Below, one piece after another: positions 8,488-17,825 of a stretch of DNA of 64,000 bases. A program made the translations under genes and the position numbers. Numbering within the stretch: the stretch's first letter is position 1; the number at the start of each line of letters is the position of its first letter. The stretch comes from JANMAT01 sp031359995. GTDB lineage: Bacteria > Actinomycetota > Acidimicrobiia > Acidimicrobiales > Ilumatobacteraceae. The stretch lies in NCBI GenBank assembly GCA_031359995.1, contig JANMAT010000133.1:1-64000 (forward strand), given 5' to 3'. The notes beneath the pieces are model-generated. The model was not told the DNA's origin, did not search any database, and saw only the letters and a list, made by a program, of their open reading frames with translations.

Positions 8488-9639
8488 GTGCTCCTAGACC
8501 GGTCACTCGACATGACGAGGGTCCGCCGCGCCCTGGACGAAGCGCCGGTCGTCGTCGTCACCGGTCCTCGCCAGGCCGGGAAGTCGACGCTGGCTCGTCT
8601 GGTCGCCGCACCCGACCCGGCCCATCACTTCGATCTCGAGGATCCTCGCGATCTGGCCCGGCTGGCGGATCCGACGCTCGCGCTCGACGGCCTGCACGGC
8701 ACCGTCGTCATCGACGAGGCCCAACGGCGGCCCGACCTGTTCCCGGTCCTGCGCGTCCTCGTCGACCGCGACCGTCACCCCGGGCGGTTCCTGGTGCTCG
8801 GCAGCGCCTCGCCTGACCTGACCGGACTGGCCGCCGAGTCCTTGGCCGGACGGGTCGCCCTCGTCGAGTTGCCCGGTTTCCGGCTGCTCGATGTCGGCGT
8901 CGACGCGCTCGACGACCTGTGGACGAAGGGAGCCCTTCCCCCCGCCTTCCTCTCCGTCGAGGGACCGTCCAACCGATGGCGCGACGACTACATCTCGACG
9001 TTCCTCGAACGCGACCTCGGCAACCTCGGCATCCGGGTGCCGGCCACCACCATGCGCCGGTTCTGGACGATGATCGCCCACTACCACGGTCAGACCTGGA
9101 ACGGCGCGGAGCTCGCCCGGGCGCTGGCCGTGTCCCAACCGACCATCCGCTCGTACCTCGATGCCCTCACCGATGCGCTGGTCCTGCGGCAACTCCTCCC
9201 CTGGCACGCCAACGTCGCCAAGCGGCAGGTGCGGTCACCGAAGGTCTACGTGCGCGACACGGGCCTGCTGCACCGCCTGCTCGGGATCGACGACGGCGTC
9301 GCGCTGCGACGCCACCCGAAGGTCGGTGCCAGTTGGGAGGGCTTCGTCCTCGAGCAGCTCCTCGGGCTGCTCGATGCGCGCGACCCATCGTTCTGGTCGA
9401 CGCACAACGGCGCCGAGCTCGATCTCCGGCTCACCGTGAACGGGCGCGTCGTCGGCGTCGAGATCAAGCGCACCGACCGGCCGGCGATCACGCCGTCGAT
9501 GCGATCAGCCCTCCACGATCTGGAGCTCGACCACCTCGTGGTCATCCACGCGGGGCGTCACCGGTTCCCCCTGTCATCCGACATCACCGCCGTGCCGGCG
9601 GCCGAGGCGCTCACCGACGGGCTCGTCGGGCTCGGCTGA
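8488..9639 (+). CDS. AAA-type ATPase, ATP-binding protein with DUF4143 domain
   Basis: This 383-residue protein has Walker A TGPRQAGKST (residues 25-34) and Walker B TVVIDEAQRRPDL (71-84). A winged-helix-like middle region (about 190-250) follows, then a C-terminal DUF4143 part ending in a nuclease-like ELDLRLTVNGRVVGVEIKRT (E-x-K) motif. Family members are widespread, often horizontally moved, and of unclear role; a link to DNA or defence is suspected but not shown. GTG at 8488 is chosen because TACGAT lies six bases upstream; ATG 8512 is an alternative. Its 3' end overlaps the 3' end of nurA by 82 bp on the other strand. The AT-rich operator upstream suggests an acquired, self-regulated gene. 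Confidence 0.8.
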   Translation: MLLDRSLDMTRVRRALDEAPVVVVTGPRQAGKSTLARLVAAPDPAHHFDLEDPRDLARLADPTLALDGLHGTVVIDEAQRRPDLFPVLRVLVDRDRHPGRFLVLGSASPDLTGLAAESLAGRVALVELPGFRLLDVGVDALDDLWTKGALPPAFLSVEGPSNRWRDDYISTFLERDLGNLGIRVPATTMRRFWTMIAHYHGQTWNGAELARALAVSQPTIRSYLDALTDALVLRQLLPWHANVAKRQVRSPKVYVRDTGLLHRLLGIDDGVALRRHPKVGASWEGFVLEQLLGLLDARDPSFWSTHNGAELDLRLTVNGRVVGVEIKRTDRPAITPSMRSALHDLELDHLVVIHAGRHRFPLSSDITAVPAAEALTDGLVGLG

Positions 9640-10550
9640 CCAGCGGCGCGGCGGAGCGCCCGTTCCAGGAACAGCTGGTCGCCCAGGCGGTGGCGCAGCT
9701 GCTGCTCCAACCCGGCGATGGGGTACAGGTTCTGGGGTGCCCTCGGGTCCTTGTGGGGCGCGCTGGCGAACCTGGGCAGCACGGCCGACACCTGATCGGC
9801 CCGGGCCACGGCGGCGGCGGCCGCACCGAGGCCGACGATCTCGCAGCGCACCACGCCCGACAGCGGCTGGGCGCGCGGCCCCGGCAGGCGCAGGTACCAG
9901 CTGTAGCGGGTGAAGCCCCGACCGCCGATCAGGAACACCGGGGTGCGCTGGCCGTCGCCCAGGCGCCCGAGGACCCGCTGCTGGGCGTCGGGCAGGTACT
10001 GCACGTGCTGGGTCTTCACGTAGCCGACCGCGGCCGGATCGTTGCGCCCCCGCAGCGGACCGTCGAACACCACCAGCTCGGCGTCGTGCTCGTGGGCGAC
10101 GGTCGCCTCCAGCGAGGTCATCTGGGCGTGGATGGCGAGGTACAGATCCTCGGGCGTGTCGGCCGGGCACGGCACGTACCGGTAGGTGCCGTGCCCGGTG
10201 ACGATCGGCCCGGCCGTGGGCGCCGACAGGGCGAAGAAGCCGCGCCGCACCGCCACCGTATCGACCCGCGCCGCGCCCGGGGTGCACACGACCGAACCGG
10301 CCGCCACCGACGCGCACACGCCGTTGCGGGTCAGGTCGCCGTCGGCGAACCACACGCGGGCGTCGATGCGCCGCACCCCGTCGACGAACAGCAGCCGTTC
10401 GGGCTGCTGCTCCGGCGACGGCGTGATGGGCACCCAGTCGTCGGCCGGGACCTCGACGTCGATGTCGACGACGTTGTCGACCTCGTCGAGCTGCGACCCG
10501 TCGGCAGCCACGCCGTACTCCGGCGCCCAGGACTCGATGGCGAACTGCAC
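9558..10550 (-). CDS. nurA: NurA-like 5'-3' nuclease domain protein
   Basis: This 330-residue protein starts with GTG two bases after the sbcC stop. The N-terminal AADGSQLDE (DGS at residues 17-19) fits the metal-binding motif I of NurA nucleases. The mid-protein HEHDAELVVFDGPL and AVGYVKTQHVQYL match further NurA motifs (the DGxL and Lys-containing strands). NurA works with the HerA hexameric ATPase, which feeds DNA ends to it, together with the Mre11-Rad50 (SbcD-SbcC) complex. Its place as last gene of herA-sbcD-sbcC-nurA strongly supports the call. The C-terminal 80 residues overlap the convergent ATPase gene and are less conserved in character. Confidence 0.75.
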   Translation of the reverse strand: MQFAIESWAPEYGVAADGSQLDEVDNVVDIDVEVPADDWVPITPSPEQQPERLLFVDGVRRIDARVWFADGDLTRNGVCASVAAGSVVCTPGAARVDTVAVRRGFFALSAPTAGPIVTGHGTYRYVPCPADTPEDLYLAIHAQMTSLEATVAHEHDAELVVFDGPLRGRNDPAAVGYVKTQHVQYLPDAQQRVLGRLGDGQRTPVFLIGGRGFTRYSWYLRLPGPRAQPLSGVVRCEIVGLGAAAAAVARADQVSAVLPRFASAPHKDPRAPQNLYPIAGLEQQLRHRLGDQLFLERALRRAAGQPSPTSPSVSASAAGTAVMSDDRGNR

Positions 10551-10552
10551 GG

Positions 10553-13363
10553 CTACGCGTCCACCCGCTCGACCGACGAGCTCGACGGCCCCTTGGTGAC
10601 CTCGAACCGCGTGGGCATCCGCTCGGCCAGCTCGCGGATGTGGGTGACGATGCCGACCATGCGACCGCGGGCGCCGAGCTCCTCGATGGTGGCCGCCACC
10701 ACGTCGAGGGCGTCGGGGTCGAGGGTGCCGAAGCCCTCGTCGAGGAAGATCGACTCGAGCGGCGCCGCGCCCTGCGCGGCCAGGTCCGTCGAGCTGTCGG
10801 CCAGGGCCAGCGCCAAGGCCAACGACGTGAGGAACGTCTCGCCGCCCGAGAGCGATCGGGCGTCGCGCACCTCGTCGGCATTGCGGTGGTCGACGACCTC
10901 GAACGAGCCCCGCCGGGCGGTGAGCGAGTACTGGCCCGACGTGAGCTCGCGCAGGCGAACCGTGGCCCGCGCCACCAGATCGGCCACCGCCTCCTCCAGC
11001 AACCAGCGCTGGAAGCCGTCGACCCGGAGCAGCCGGCCGAGCTCGGTCGCCACCGCCTCGTGGTGGCGAAGGGTGGCGATCTCGGCCACCAGCGCCGCTC
11101 GCCGGGCCCGGTCGGCCCGCAGCTGCGCGATGTCACGGCGCACGGCCACGTGGGCCTCGGCCAGCTCCTCGCGCCAACGGGCGACGGGGCCACGGGCCAC
11201 GGCCACGAAGGGCGCCGCCAGTTCGGCCGCCCGGGCCTGCAACGCGGTGGCACGGGCCCGGTGCCCGTCGAGCACGGACACCGCGTCGGCGTGCTCGGCC
11301 GCGAGGCGGCGTGCCACCGTGGCCGCCCAGGCGACGAGGGCGTTCCAGCAGGCGGCCAGGGTGCCCTCTGGCACCGGCGGGGCGAGCGCGGCCAGCTCGT
11401 CACGGCGGGCCTCGTAGTCGCGGCGGGCCCGCTGTTCGCGCACGAGCACCGCGGCCCGTTCGTCGGCGGCGCGCTCGGCCGCCGCCTCGGAGGCGCGCTC
11501 GGCACCGGCGGCGGCGTCGTGCGCGGTGCTGAGGGTCTGGGCGCGGGCCAGCTCCTCGGTGGCCACGGCTGCCGATGGCCTTCCCTGCACCGCGGCGGCC
11601 GCCGCCGTCAGGCGGGACTTCACGTCGTCGAGCGTGGTGTCAGCCCGGGTGAGCTCGGCCTGGGCGGCGCGTTCGGCATCGAGGGCGGCGACCACCTCCG
11701 GGTCGGCGCGGCGTCCCTGCAGGACCCGCTCGGTGTCGCCCACCGCGGCGCGAGCGGCGTCGGCCGCGGCAGCCAACTCGGCGACCTGGACGAGCTGCGC
11801 CTCGAGCGCGGCCGCGTCGGGTGCCGAGGCCATCTCGGCGGCGAGGCGTTCGACGGCGGCGGTGGCCTGCTCGGCCCGGGCCCGGGCCGCGGCATGGGCG
11901 GCGCCGGCCCGCCGGTGGTCGTCGTCGGTGGTGCGGGCGGCGGCCTGAAGCGGCCCGAGGTCGTCGCCCGCGCCGGTGGTCAGCGGCAGGGCGTGCACGA
12001 CCTGGTAGCACACCGGACACGGCTCGCCCAGGCTCAGTTCGGCGGCCAGCAGCGCGGCGGGGGCCAGGCGCTCGGCCCGCGTCAGCACTTCGTGGGCGTG
12101 CTGTCGGGCGGCCGCGGCCACCTGTTCGTCATCGGCCGCGGCCGCCTGGTCGACCTGCAGCGCCCCCAGCGCCGCGGCCTGTTCGCCGTGACGGGTGTGA
12201 GCGCTCAACGCCGCCTCTACTGCGGCCCGCTCCGGGGCGGCGCGCCGGCGCGCCTCGGCGGCATCGGCCTCGGATCGGACGTGGGCCACCGCCGCCTCCG
12301 CCGCAGCCAGCTGCGCCCGGGCCGACGCGGCGTGCTCGATGGCCGAGGCGGCCGACGACGATGCGATCTCGGCCCGGTCCTGCGCACCAGCGAGCCGGTC
12401 GGCCAGCTCGTCGTGCTCGCGGTGATCGCGCCGCAGGAGCTGCAGCTCGCCGACCGCCGGCCCTTCGGCCACGGCGACGGCGGCGGAGTGGCGGGCGACG
12501 CGCGCCCGGACCAGGGCGGCATCGGCCGCCACGGCCGCCGCGTGGGCGGCGTCGAGCTCGGACTGGAGCGCCCGGATGCCCGCCGGGGCGGCCACCGCGG
12601 CGACCAGCTGCCGCCGGGCATCGAGCTCGACCACCCGGGCGGCCGCGTCGCGGCCCTCGGTCGTGATCTCGGCGAGCTCTTCGTCGGCCCGGCCGACGCC
12701 GTCACGGGCCTCGCCCACGGCGGTGGCGCGCTGCTGGAGCAGGGCGAGACGTTCGTCGGACACCGACGCGGGGTCGATGGTGTCGGTCTGCTCGAGCACG
12801 TCGGCGCGGTTCTTCAACTGGGCGGCGCGGTCGCGCGCCGCGGTGGCGATGCGCTGGTACACGCCCAGGCCGAGCAGCTCGCGCAACAGGTCGTCGCGCG
12901 CCGCCGGCTTGTCGTGCAGGAAGTCGGCGAACCGGCCCTGCGGGAGCACGACGGTCTTGTTGAAGCGGGTGAGGTCGAGCCCGAGCAGCTCGGTGACGCG
13001 CTGGTCGAGGGCACGGGGATCGCCGGCCAGCACCTCGCCGCCGCGCTCGAGCCGGGCTTCTTTCGTGGTGGCGCCCGTCTTGGTGCGGCGCACCACGCGC
13101 GTGGCGGTGTAGGTGGCGCCGGCGACCTCGAAGTCGAAGCGCACGCGCGCCTCGGTGGAGAGCTGGTTCACGACGGGCGCCACCACCCGCTCGTCGTAGC
13201 GCGACACCGAGCCGTAGAGCGCGAACGTCATGGCGTCGATGATGCTGCTCTTGCCCGATCCGGTGGCGCCCACCAGCGCCACCAGCTCGACGTCGGTGAA
13301 GTCGACGACGGTGCGGTCGCGGAACGCCGAGAAGCCCTGCATCTCGAGCCGCAGGGGCCTCAT
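10553..13363 (-). CDS. sbcC: SbcC/Rad50-type exonuclease ATPase subunit
   Basis: This 936-residue SMC-like ATPase has Walker A GATGSGKSS at residues 32-40, a Q-loop region LPQGRFADFL, and long Ala/Arg/Glu-rich coiled coils interrupted by the zinc hook EPCPVCYQV (near 446). The ABC signature SLSGGETF (near 836) and Walker B IFLDEGFGTLD (near 867) complete it. With SbcD it forms the Mre11-Rad50-type complex that opens and trims DNA ends and hairpins. The ATG overlaps the sbcD stop by four bases (ATGA), so translation is coupled. It is unusually Ala-rich in the coiled coil, as expected at this GC content. Confidence 0.95.
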   Translation of the reverse strand: MRPLRLEMQGFSAFRDRTVVDFTDVELVALVGATGSGKSSIIDAMTFALYGSVSRYDERVVAPVVNQLSTEARVRFDFEVAGATYTATRVVRRTKTGATTKEARLERGGEVLAGDPRALDQRVTELLGLDLTRFNKTVVLPQGRFADFLHDKPAARDDLLRELLGLGVYQRIATAARDRAAQLKNRADVLEQTDTIDPASVSDERLALLQQRATAVGEARDGVGRADEELAEITTEGRDAAARVVELDARRQLVAAVAAPAGIRALQSELDAAHAAAVAADAALVRARVARHSAAVAVAEGPAVGELQLLRRDHREHDELADRLAGAQDRAEIASSSAASAIEHAASARAQLAAAEAAVAHVRSEADAAEARRRAAPERAAVEAALSAHTRHGEQAAALGALQVDQAAAADDEQVAAAARQHAHEVLTRAERLAPAALLAAELSLGEPCPVCYQVVHALPLTTGAGDDLGPLQAAARTTDDDHRRAGAAHAAARARAEQATAAVERLAAEMASAPDAAALEAQLVQVAELAAAADAARAAVGDTERVLQGRRADPEVVAALDAERAAQAELTRADTTLDDVKSRLTAAAAAVQGRPSAAVATEELARAQTLSTAHDAAAGAERASEAAAERAADERAAVLVREQRARRDYEARRDELAALAPPVPEGTLAACWNALVAWAATVARRLAAEHADAVSVLDGHRARATALQARAAELAAPFVAVARGPVARWREELAEAHVAVRRDIAQLRADRARRAALVAEIATLRHHEAVATELGRLLRVDGFQRWLLEEAVADLVARATVRLRELTSGQYSLTARRGSFEVVDHRNADEVRDARSLSGGETFLTSLALALALADSSTDLAAQGAAPLESIFLDEGFGTLDPDALDVVAATIEELGARGRMVGIVTHIRELAERMPTRFEVTKGPSSSSVERVDA

Positions 13364-14514
13364 GCGTCGGGCCCTTCCACGACGGCGTCGTGCAGCTCAC
13401 CGAACAACGCCCGCACCGCCGGATCGACCACGCCCTGCACGGCGAGGTACTCGTCGAACAGCTCCTGCGGGGTGCGGCCCCGTCGCGTGGGCGCGGTGGC
13501 GGCCATGGCCCGGTCGGGAGCTTCGATGCGCACGTCCACCACACGGTCGCCGAACAGCTCGCGCACCTGGTCGCCCAGTCCGGCGCGATGGGGCTCGCGC
13601 ACCACGAGCCGGAGCCAGGCGTCGTCGTCGGCGACGGCGACGCGGAGCTCGTCAACCGTGCCGGCGTACGAGCGAAGCGGGCGGCCGGCGCGCAGGGTGC
13701 GGGGCGTGACCCGCGCCGGCAGGCCGGGCGCGATGTCGACCACGTTCACCTGCTTGGGGTCCGAGGTCTCGCCGAAGTCGAGGGCGAGGGGCGACCCGCA
13801 GTAGTGGATGGCGGTGGCGCCGGCCAGCACCTGGGCCCGGTGGAGGTGGCCGAGGGCCACGTAGCCGGCGGTAGCGGGGAACGACGGCGCCGCCACCCCG
13901 TACTCCTCGACCAGGTGGGCAGCTCGCTCGCCACCTCCGGCGACGCCGCCGGTCACGAAGGCGTGGGCCATGAGCACGTTCACCGCGTCGGGCCGGAACT
14001 CGCGGCAGAGCTGGTCGATGACGGCGTGCAGGCGGGCCGCGTAGGCCTGGGCGTGCTCGAAGGCGGCACCCGCCATGAGCTGCTCGGCCCGCACGATGCC
14101 CCGCTGCGACACGAACGGCACCATGGCCACGTGCACCGGCTCACCGGCCCGGGTCGTGAGGGAGTGCACGCCACCGGCGGCGGCCGGCACGGGCTCGGCC
14201 AGCAGGGTGACGCCCGAGCGCTGGAAGAGGGGGCGCAGCGCCCGCAGCCGGCGGGCGTTGTCGTGGTTGCCGGTGATGACGACCACGGCGGCGCCGGTGC
14301 GACCGAGGCGCAGCAGCGTGTCGATCACGATCTCGTCGGCCTCGGGCGGCGGCGCGGCCGAGTCGTACAGGTCGCCGGCCACCAGCACGGCGTCGGCCTG
14401 CACCTCGTCGACCACCTCGGCGATCTCGGCCAGCACGGCGCGGTGCTCGTCGGCCCGGCTGCGGCCCCGCAGCAGCTTGCCGACGTGCCAGTCGCTCGTG
14501 TGCACGAACCTCAC
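13360..14514 (-). CDS. sbcD: SbcD/Mre11-type exonuclease subunit
   Basis: This 384-residue metallophosphoesterase carries the Mre11 motifs: TSDWHVGK (residues 7-13), GDLYDSAAP (47-55), GNHDNARRL (82-90), a His in LMAHAF and LGHLHRAQ. It is the Mn2+-dependent nuclease of the SbcCD complex, with 3'-5' exonuclease and endonuclease activity on DNA ends. The start is GTG 14514, ten bases after the herA stop; the frame runs 18 codons further up but overlaps herA without family sequence. It is the second gene of the end-resection operon. Confidence 0.95.
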   Translation of the reverse strand: MRFVHTSDWHVGKLLRGRSRADEHRAVLAEIAEVVDEVQADAVLVAGDLYDSAAPPPEADEIVIDTLLRLGRTGAAVVVITGNHDNARRLRALRPLFQRSGVTLLAEPVPAAAGGVHSLTTRAGEPVHVAMVPFVSQRGIVRAEQLMAGAAFEHAQAYAARLHAVIDQLCREFRPDAVNVLMAHAFVTGGVAGGGERAAHLVEEYGVAAPSFPATAGYVALGHLHRAQVLAGATAIHYCGSPLALDFGETSDPKQVNVVDIAPGLPARVTPRTLRAGRPLRSYAGTVDELRVAVADDDAWLRLVVREPHRAGLGDQVRELFGDRVVDVRIEAPDRAMAATAPTRRGRTPQELFDEYLAVQGVVDPAVRALFGELHDAVVEGPDA

Positions 14515-14524
14515 GGCGCCGCCC

Positions 14525-16258
14525 TCACAGACCGGCGAACGGGTCGGCGGGGACGCCGGCCCCACCACCGCTGGCGGGGTCGTTGATGCGGTCGGCCTCG
14601 GAGGCGCGCGTGGCCCACGACGGGAACGGGAACTCGACCAGCAACGGCACCGGCAAGCGGGGCTGCGACACGTACATGGACCCGGGCTTCAAGATGGTGG
14701 CCCGCTGGCGCTGGGCGCCGGGCAGCCAGCCGTACTGCTCGCGCCCCGCCTCGGCCGAGTCGAGCCGGCCCACCACGCGGATGGCGCTGTTGGCCACCAC
14801 GCGGCGCTCCACCTCGCTAGCGGTCTGCTGGGCGCCGATGAGGACGATGCCGAGGCTGCGGCCGCGCTCGGCCACGTCGAGCAGGATCTCCTTGATGGGG
14901 CTGGAGCCTTCGCGCGGCGCGTACTTGTTCAGCTCGTCGAGCACGACGAACTGCAGCGGGCGGGCCACGCCCGAGGCCTCTTTGCGTTCGAACGCCTGGC
15001 GCAGCACCACGCCGACGACGAAGCGCTGGGCCCGGTCGTGCAGGGCGTGGATGTCGACCACGGTGACCTGGTTCGAGTCGAGGTCGAGGGCGAAGCGGGG
15101 CGCCTCGGCGATGTCGGCCCGGATGAGGTGCTCGACCCGGGGCACGGCGGCGAACAGCCGGCGGATGAAGGCGTTGATGGTGCCGCCGCCCACGGCGCGC
15201 CCCGACCAGCGCGGATCGGGCCGATCGTCAGGGTCGTCGGGCACGAGCTTGCCCTCGACGAGGTCGACGAGGTCGCGGAACCGGCGCACCGTGGTGCCCT
15301 CGATGCGCACGGCGCCGTCGGACGTATCGCCGTCGCGCGCGGCCTCCATGAGCCGGGCGGTGACGGCCTGGATGACGATGGTGTACTGCTGGCGTTCGTC
15401 TTCGGCGTCGGCGAACAGGAAGGGCAGCAGGCCCTGCGAGCAGAACTGGGCGATGGTCCAGAAGAACGGGCGCACCCCGGTGCTGCGGGCGCCCACCGCC
15501 GGCGTGGCGTTGGGATCGCCGGGTCGGGGCGGGGCCATGACCCCGACGCTGCGGAACGGCCCGGCCGGCAGACCGAGGGCGGCGTAGCGGGCCTGCGAAT
15601 CGGCCGGCAGCGCGGTGTTCACGTGGTCGATGAAGAGCAGGTCTTCACCCTTCACGTTGAAGATGAGCGCCTTGGTGTTGGTGGCCTCGGCCCCGAGCAC
15701 GCCGGAGTTGAACAACGAGTAGAGCAGGAAGGTGGCGTAGCTGGTCTTGGTGGCTACACCGCTGATGCCCGAGATGTTGACGTGGGCGCCCTTGGTGCCG
15801 TCGATGAAGTCGACGTCGAGGTACACCGGCTCGCCGTCGTGGCTGAGGCCGGCGGGCAGGCGCCGCTCGACGGTGTCGGTGTCGAGCGCCTCGGCCCGCT
15901 CGTCGCCCACGGCGATGCGCACCTCGGCCCCGGGCAGGGGCGGCACGAAGACCTCGGGCACGACCCGCGTGACCTGCACCTTGGCCGCTTCCGAGACCTC
16001 GGCCGGGAGCAGGCCGTCGGCGATGAGGAACACGTCGCTCTGGAAGCGGGCCCCCTCGTGACGGGCCCGCATCTCGGCGACGATGCCGAAGATGCGCAGG
16101 AGCTCGCCGTCGGGGAGCACCCGGTCGACCGCGACCACGTCGTCGAGCTGGAGCCGGGCACCGGGCGCCACCGCCACCCAGAACTCGAGCGGGGACGCGT
16201 CGTCGGTGCCGACCACCCGCCCCACGAGGGAGCCCGACGACCGCTGGTGATCCGCCAC
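14525..16258 (-). CDS. herA: HerA-like hexameric DNA translocase (DUF87 ATPase)
   Basis: This 577-residue ATPase has an N-terminal HAS-barrel-like domain (about residues 8-110), P-loop SGISGVATKTS (163-173), Walker B LQFVVLDELNKYAP (near 438) and an arginine-rich sensor region VVANSAIRVVGRLDS. HerA proteins are FtsK-like hexamers that translocate DNA and stimulate NurA during end resection. GTG 16258 is preferred because a TACAAC box lies seven bases upstream and the HAS barrel begins there. The frame remains open for 25 more codons. It is the first gene of herA-sbcD-sbcC-nurA. Confidence 0.88.
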   Translation of the reverse strand: MADHQRSSGSLVGRVVGTDDASPLEFWVAVAPGARLQLDDVVAVDRVLPDGELLRIFGIVAEMRARHEGARFQSDVFLIADGLLPAEVSEAAKVQVTRVVPEVFVPPLPGAEVRIAVGDERAEALDTDTVERRLPAGLSHDGEPVYLDVDFIDGTKGAHVNISGISGVATKTSYATFLLYSLFNSGVLGAEATNTKALIFNVKGEDLLFIDHVNTALPADSQARYAALGLPAGPFRSVGVMAPPRPGDPNATPAVGARSTGVRPFFWTIAQFCSQGLLPFLFADAEDERQQYTIVIQAVTARLMEAARDGDTSDGAVRIEGTTVRRFRDLVDLVEGKLVPDDPDDRPDPRWSGRAVGGGTINAFIRRLFAAVPRVEHLIRADIAEAPRFALDLDSNQVTVVDIHALHDRAQRFVVGVVLRQAFERKEASGVARPLQFVVLDELNKYAPREGSSPIKEILLDVAERGRSLGIVLIGAQQTASEVERRVVANSAIRVVGRLDSAEAGREQYGWLPGAQRQRATILKPGSMYVSQPRLPVPLLVEFPFPSWATRASEADRINDPASGGGAGVPADPFAGL

Positions 16259-16377
16259 GGCGACCGTTGTAGCAGAGGGGTGCGCAACGGTTGCGGGAAC
16301 CCGACGAAACCTCGGGTGGCGACCAGGTGCCATGCTGGTGGTGGCCGTATGTCACACGATCACCCGCGGGAGGGAGC

Positions 16378-17787
16378 ATGGCGATCACGACCGACCAGCA
16401 CGGGGTGCCGCTGACGGCGCCGACCGAGGCCATCGCCACCTACGACCGCGCCCTCGACGCCCTGCTGCGCCTGCACCCCGACGTGGTCGACGAGACCACC
16501 GCGCTCACCACCGGCCATCCCGGGGTGGCCATGGGTCACGCCCTCGCCGCCTACCTGCACCTGATGAGCACCGACCGGCGCGACCTGGACACGGCCCGGG
16601 CCGCGGCCGGCGAACTGCGGGCCCGGGCCGAGCTGCCACGCGAGCAGGCCCACGCCGACGCCGTCGACGCCTGGGTCGGCGGCGACTGGGTCGGCGCGTC
16701 GTGCACGCTCGACGCCCTGCTGCAGGAGTGGCCCCGCGACCTGCTCGCCCTCGCGCTCGGGCACCAGCTCGACTTCTTCCTCGGCGACGCCGCCAACCTG
16801 CGCGATCGCGTGGCCCGGTCGCTGCCCGAGATCGACCCGGCCCACCCCCACCTCGGCTACGTGCACGGCATGCACGCCTTCGGTCTGGAGGAGTCGGGGA
16901 ACTACGCCCAGGCCGAGGCGAGCGGTCTGGCCGCGCTGGCCACCAACGAGCGCGACGTGTGGGCCACCCACGCCGTCGTGCACACCTACGAGATGCAGGG
17001 CCGGGTCGACATCGGCGTGCGCTTCCTGCTCGAGCGTGAAGCCCACTGGGGTTCCGACAACCTGTTCACCGTGCACAACTGGTGGCACCTCGCGCTGTAC
17101 GCGCTAGAGGCGGGCGAGCCCGACCGCGCGTTGGCGATCTTCGATGCGCAGATCCACACCGAGGACTCGAGCGGCGTGCCCATCGAGCTGCTCGACGCCA
17201 GCGCGCTGCTGTGGCGGCTGTTGCTCGACGGTGTCGACGTCGGGCCCCGCTTCGTACGGCTGGCCGAGGCGTGGCGGCCCCTGCGCCAGGAAGAGCCGTG
17301 GTACGGGTTCAACGACGTGCACGCGGTGATGGCGCTGGCCGGCGCCGGGGCGCTGGCCGACGGGCGCGCGGTGGTCGATCGCATGGAGCGCCACCTGGTG
17401 TCGGCCACGGGCACGAACGCGACGACGACCGCCGAGGTCGCCTTGCCGGTGAGCCGGGCCGTCATCGCCTTCGCCGAGGACCGCCACCGCGACGTCGTCA
17501 CGCTGCTCTCGCCGTTACGGCGCACGCTGCACCGGTTCGGCGGTTCCCACGCCCAGCGCGACGCCTGGCAGCGCACCTTGTTGGAATCGGCCCTGCGGGC
17601 CGGCGACGCCGGCCTGGCCCGCGCCCTGAGCGCCGAGCGCGTCAGCGCCCGCGGCGACGCCACCTACAACTGGCGCCAGCGCGCCCGCGCCCTGCGCCTC
17701 GCCGGCGACCCCGCCCGTGCCGATGCCGCGTCGGCCCGCGCCGCCGAGAACCAGGCGCGCTTCGCCACCGCCTTCACGCCGACCTGA
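16378..17787 (+). CDS. TPR protein of the TTC38 (tetratricopeptide repeat protein 38) family
   Basis: This 469-residue soluble protein of helical repeats has marks of the TTC38 family: VWATHAVVHTYEMQGR, HNWWHLALYALEAG, DASALLWRLLLDGVDVG and WYGFNDVHAVMALAGAG. Family members have no established biochemical role; tetratricopeptide repeats normally bind partner proteins. GGGAGG precedes the ATG at 16378. It is divergent from herA across about 120 bp and stands alone in transcription. Confidence 0.75.
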   Translation: MAITTDQHGVPLTAPTEAIATYDRALDALLRLHPDVVDETTALTTGHPGVAMGHALAAYLHLMSTDRRDLDTARAAAGELRARAELPREQAHADAVDAWVGGDWVGASCTLDALLQEWPRDLLALALGHQLDFFLGDAANLRDRVARSLPEIDPAHPHLGYVHGMHAFGLEESGNYAQAEASGLAALATNERDVWATHAVVHTYEMQGRVDIGVRFLLEREAHWGSDNLFTVHNWWHLALYALEAGEPDRALAIFDAQIHTEDSSGVPIELLDASALLWRLLLDGVDVGPRFVRLAEAWRPLRQEEPWYGFNDVHAVMALAGAGALADGRAVVDRMERHLVSATGTNATTTAEVALPVSRAVIAFAEDRHRDVVTLLSPLRRTLHRFGGSHAQRDAWQRTLLESALRAGDAGLARALSAERVSARGDATYNWRQRARALRLAGDPARADAASARAAENQARFATAFTPT

Positions 17788-17803
17788 CCGACACCGCCCG
17801 GAT

Positions 17804-17825
17804 GTCACAATGATATTGTTGTGAC
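17804..17825. promoter_or_regulatory. palindromic operator/leaderless promoter of the nucleotidyltransferase-XRE module
   Basis: GTCACAA (17804-17810) and TTGTGAC (17819-17825) are a perfect inverted repeat around the centre TGATATTG. The -10-like TATTGT (17814-17819) lies inside it and is six bases before the GTG start at 17826. A repressor bound here would cover the promoter completely. The XRE protein of the module is the natural candidate, by analogy with toxin-antitoxin autoregulation. Confidence 0.65.

Noticed and set aside
8919..11417. 832-codon open frame on the plus strand across the ATPase, nurA and sbcC
   Set aside because: It crosses three recognisable genes in the wrong frame or strand and has no protein-like character.
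10640..13804. Very long open frame on the plus strand opposite sbcC/sbcD
   Set aside because: It is Gly/Arg/His-rich shadow coding caused by high GC; the opposite strand has complete SbcC and SbcD motifs.
13390..16414. Long plus-strand open frames opposite sbcD and herA
   Set aside because: Antisense shadows; the minus strand carries the conserved motifs.
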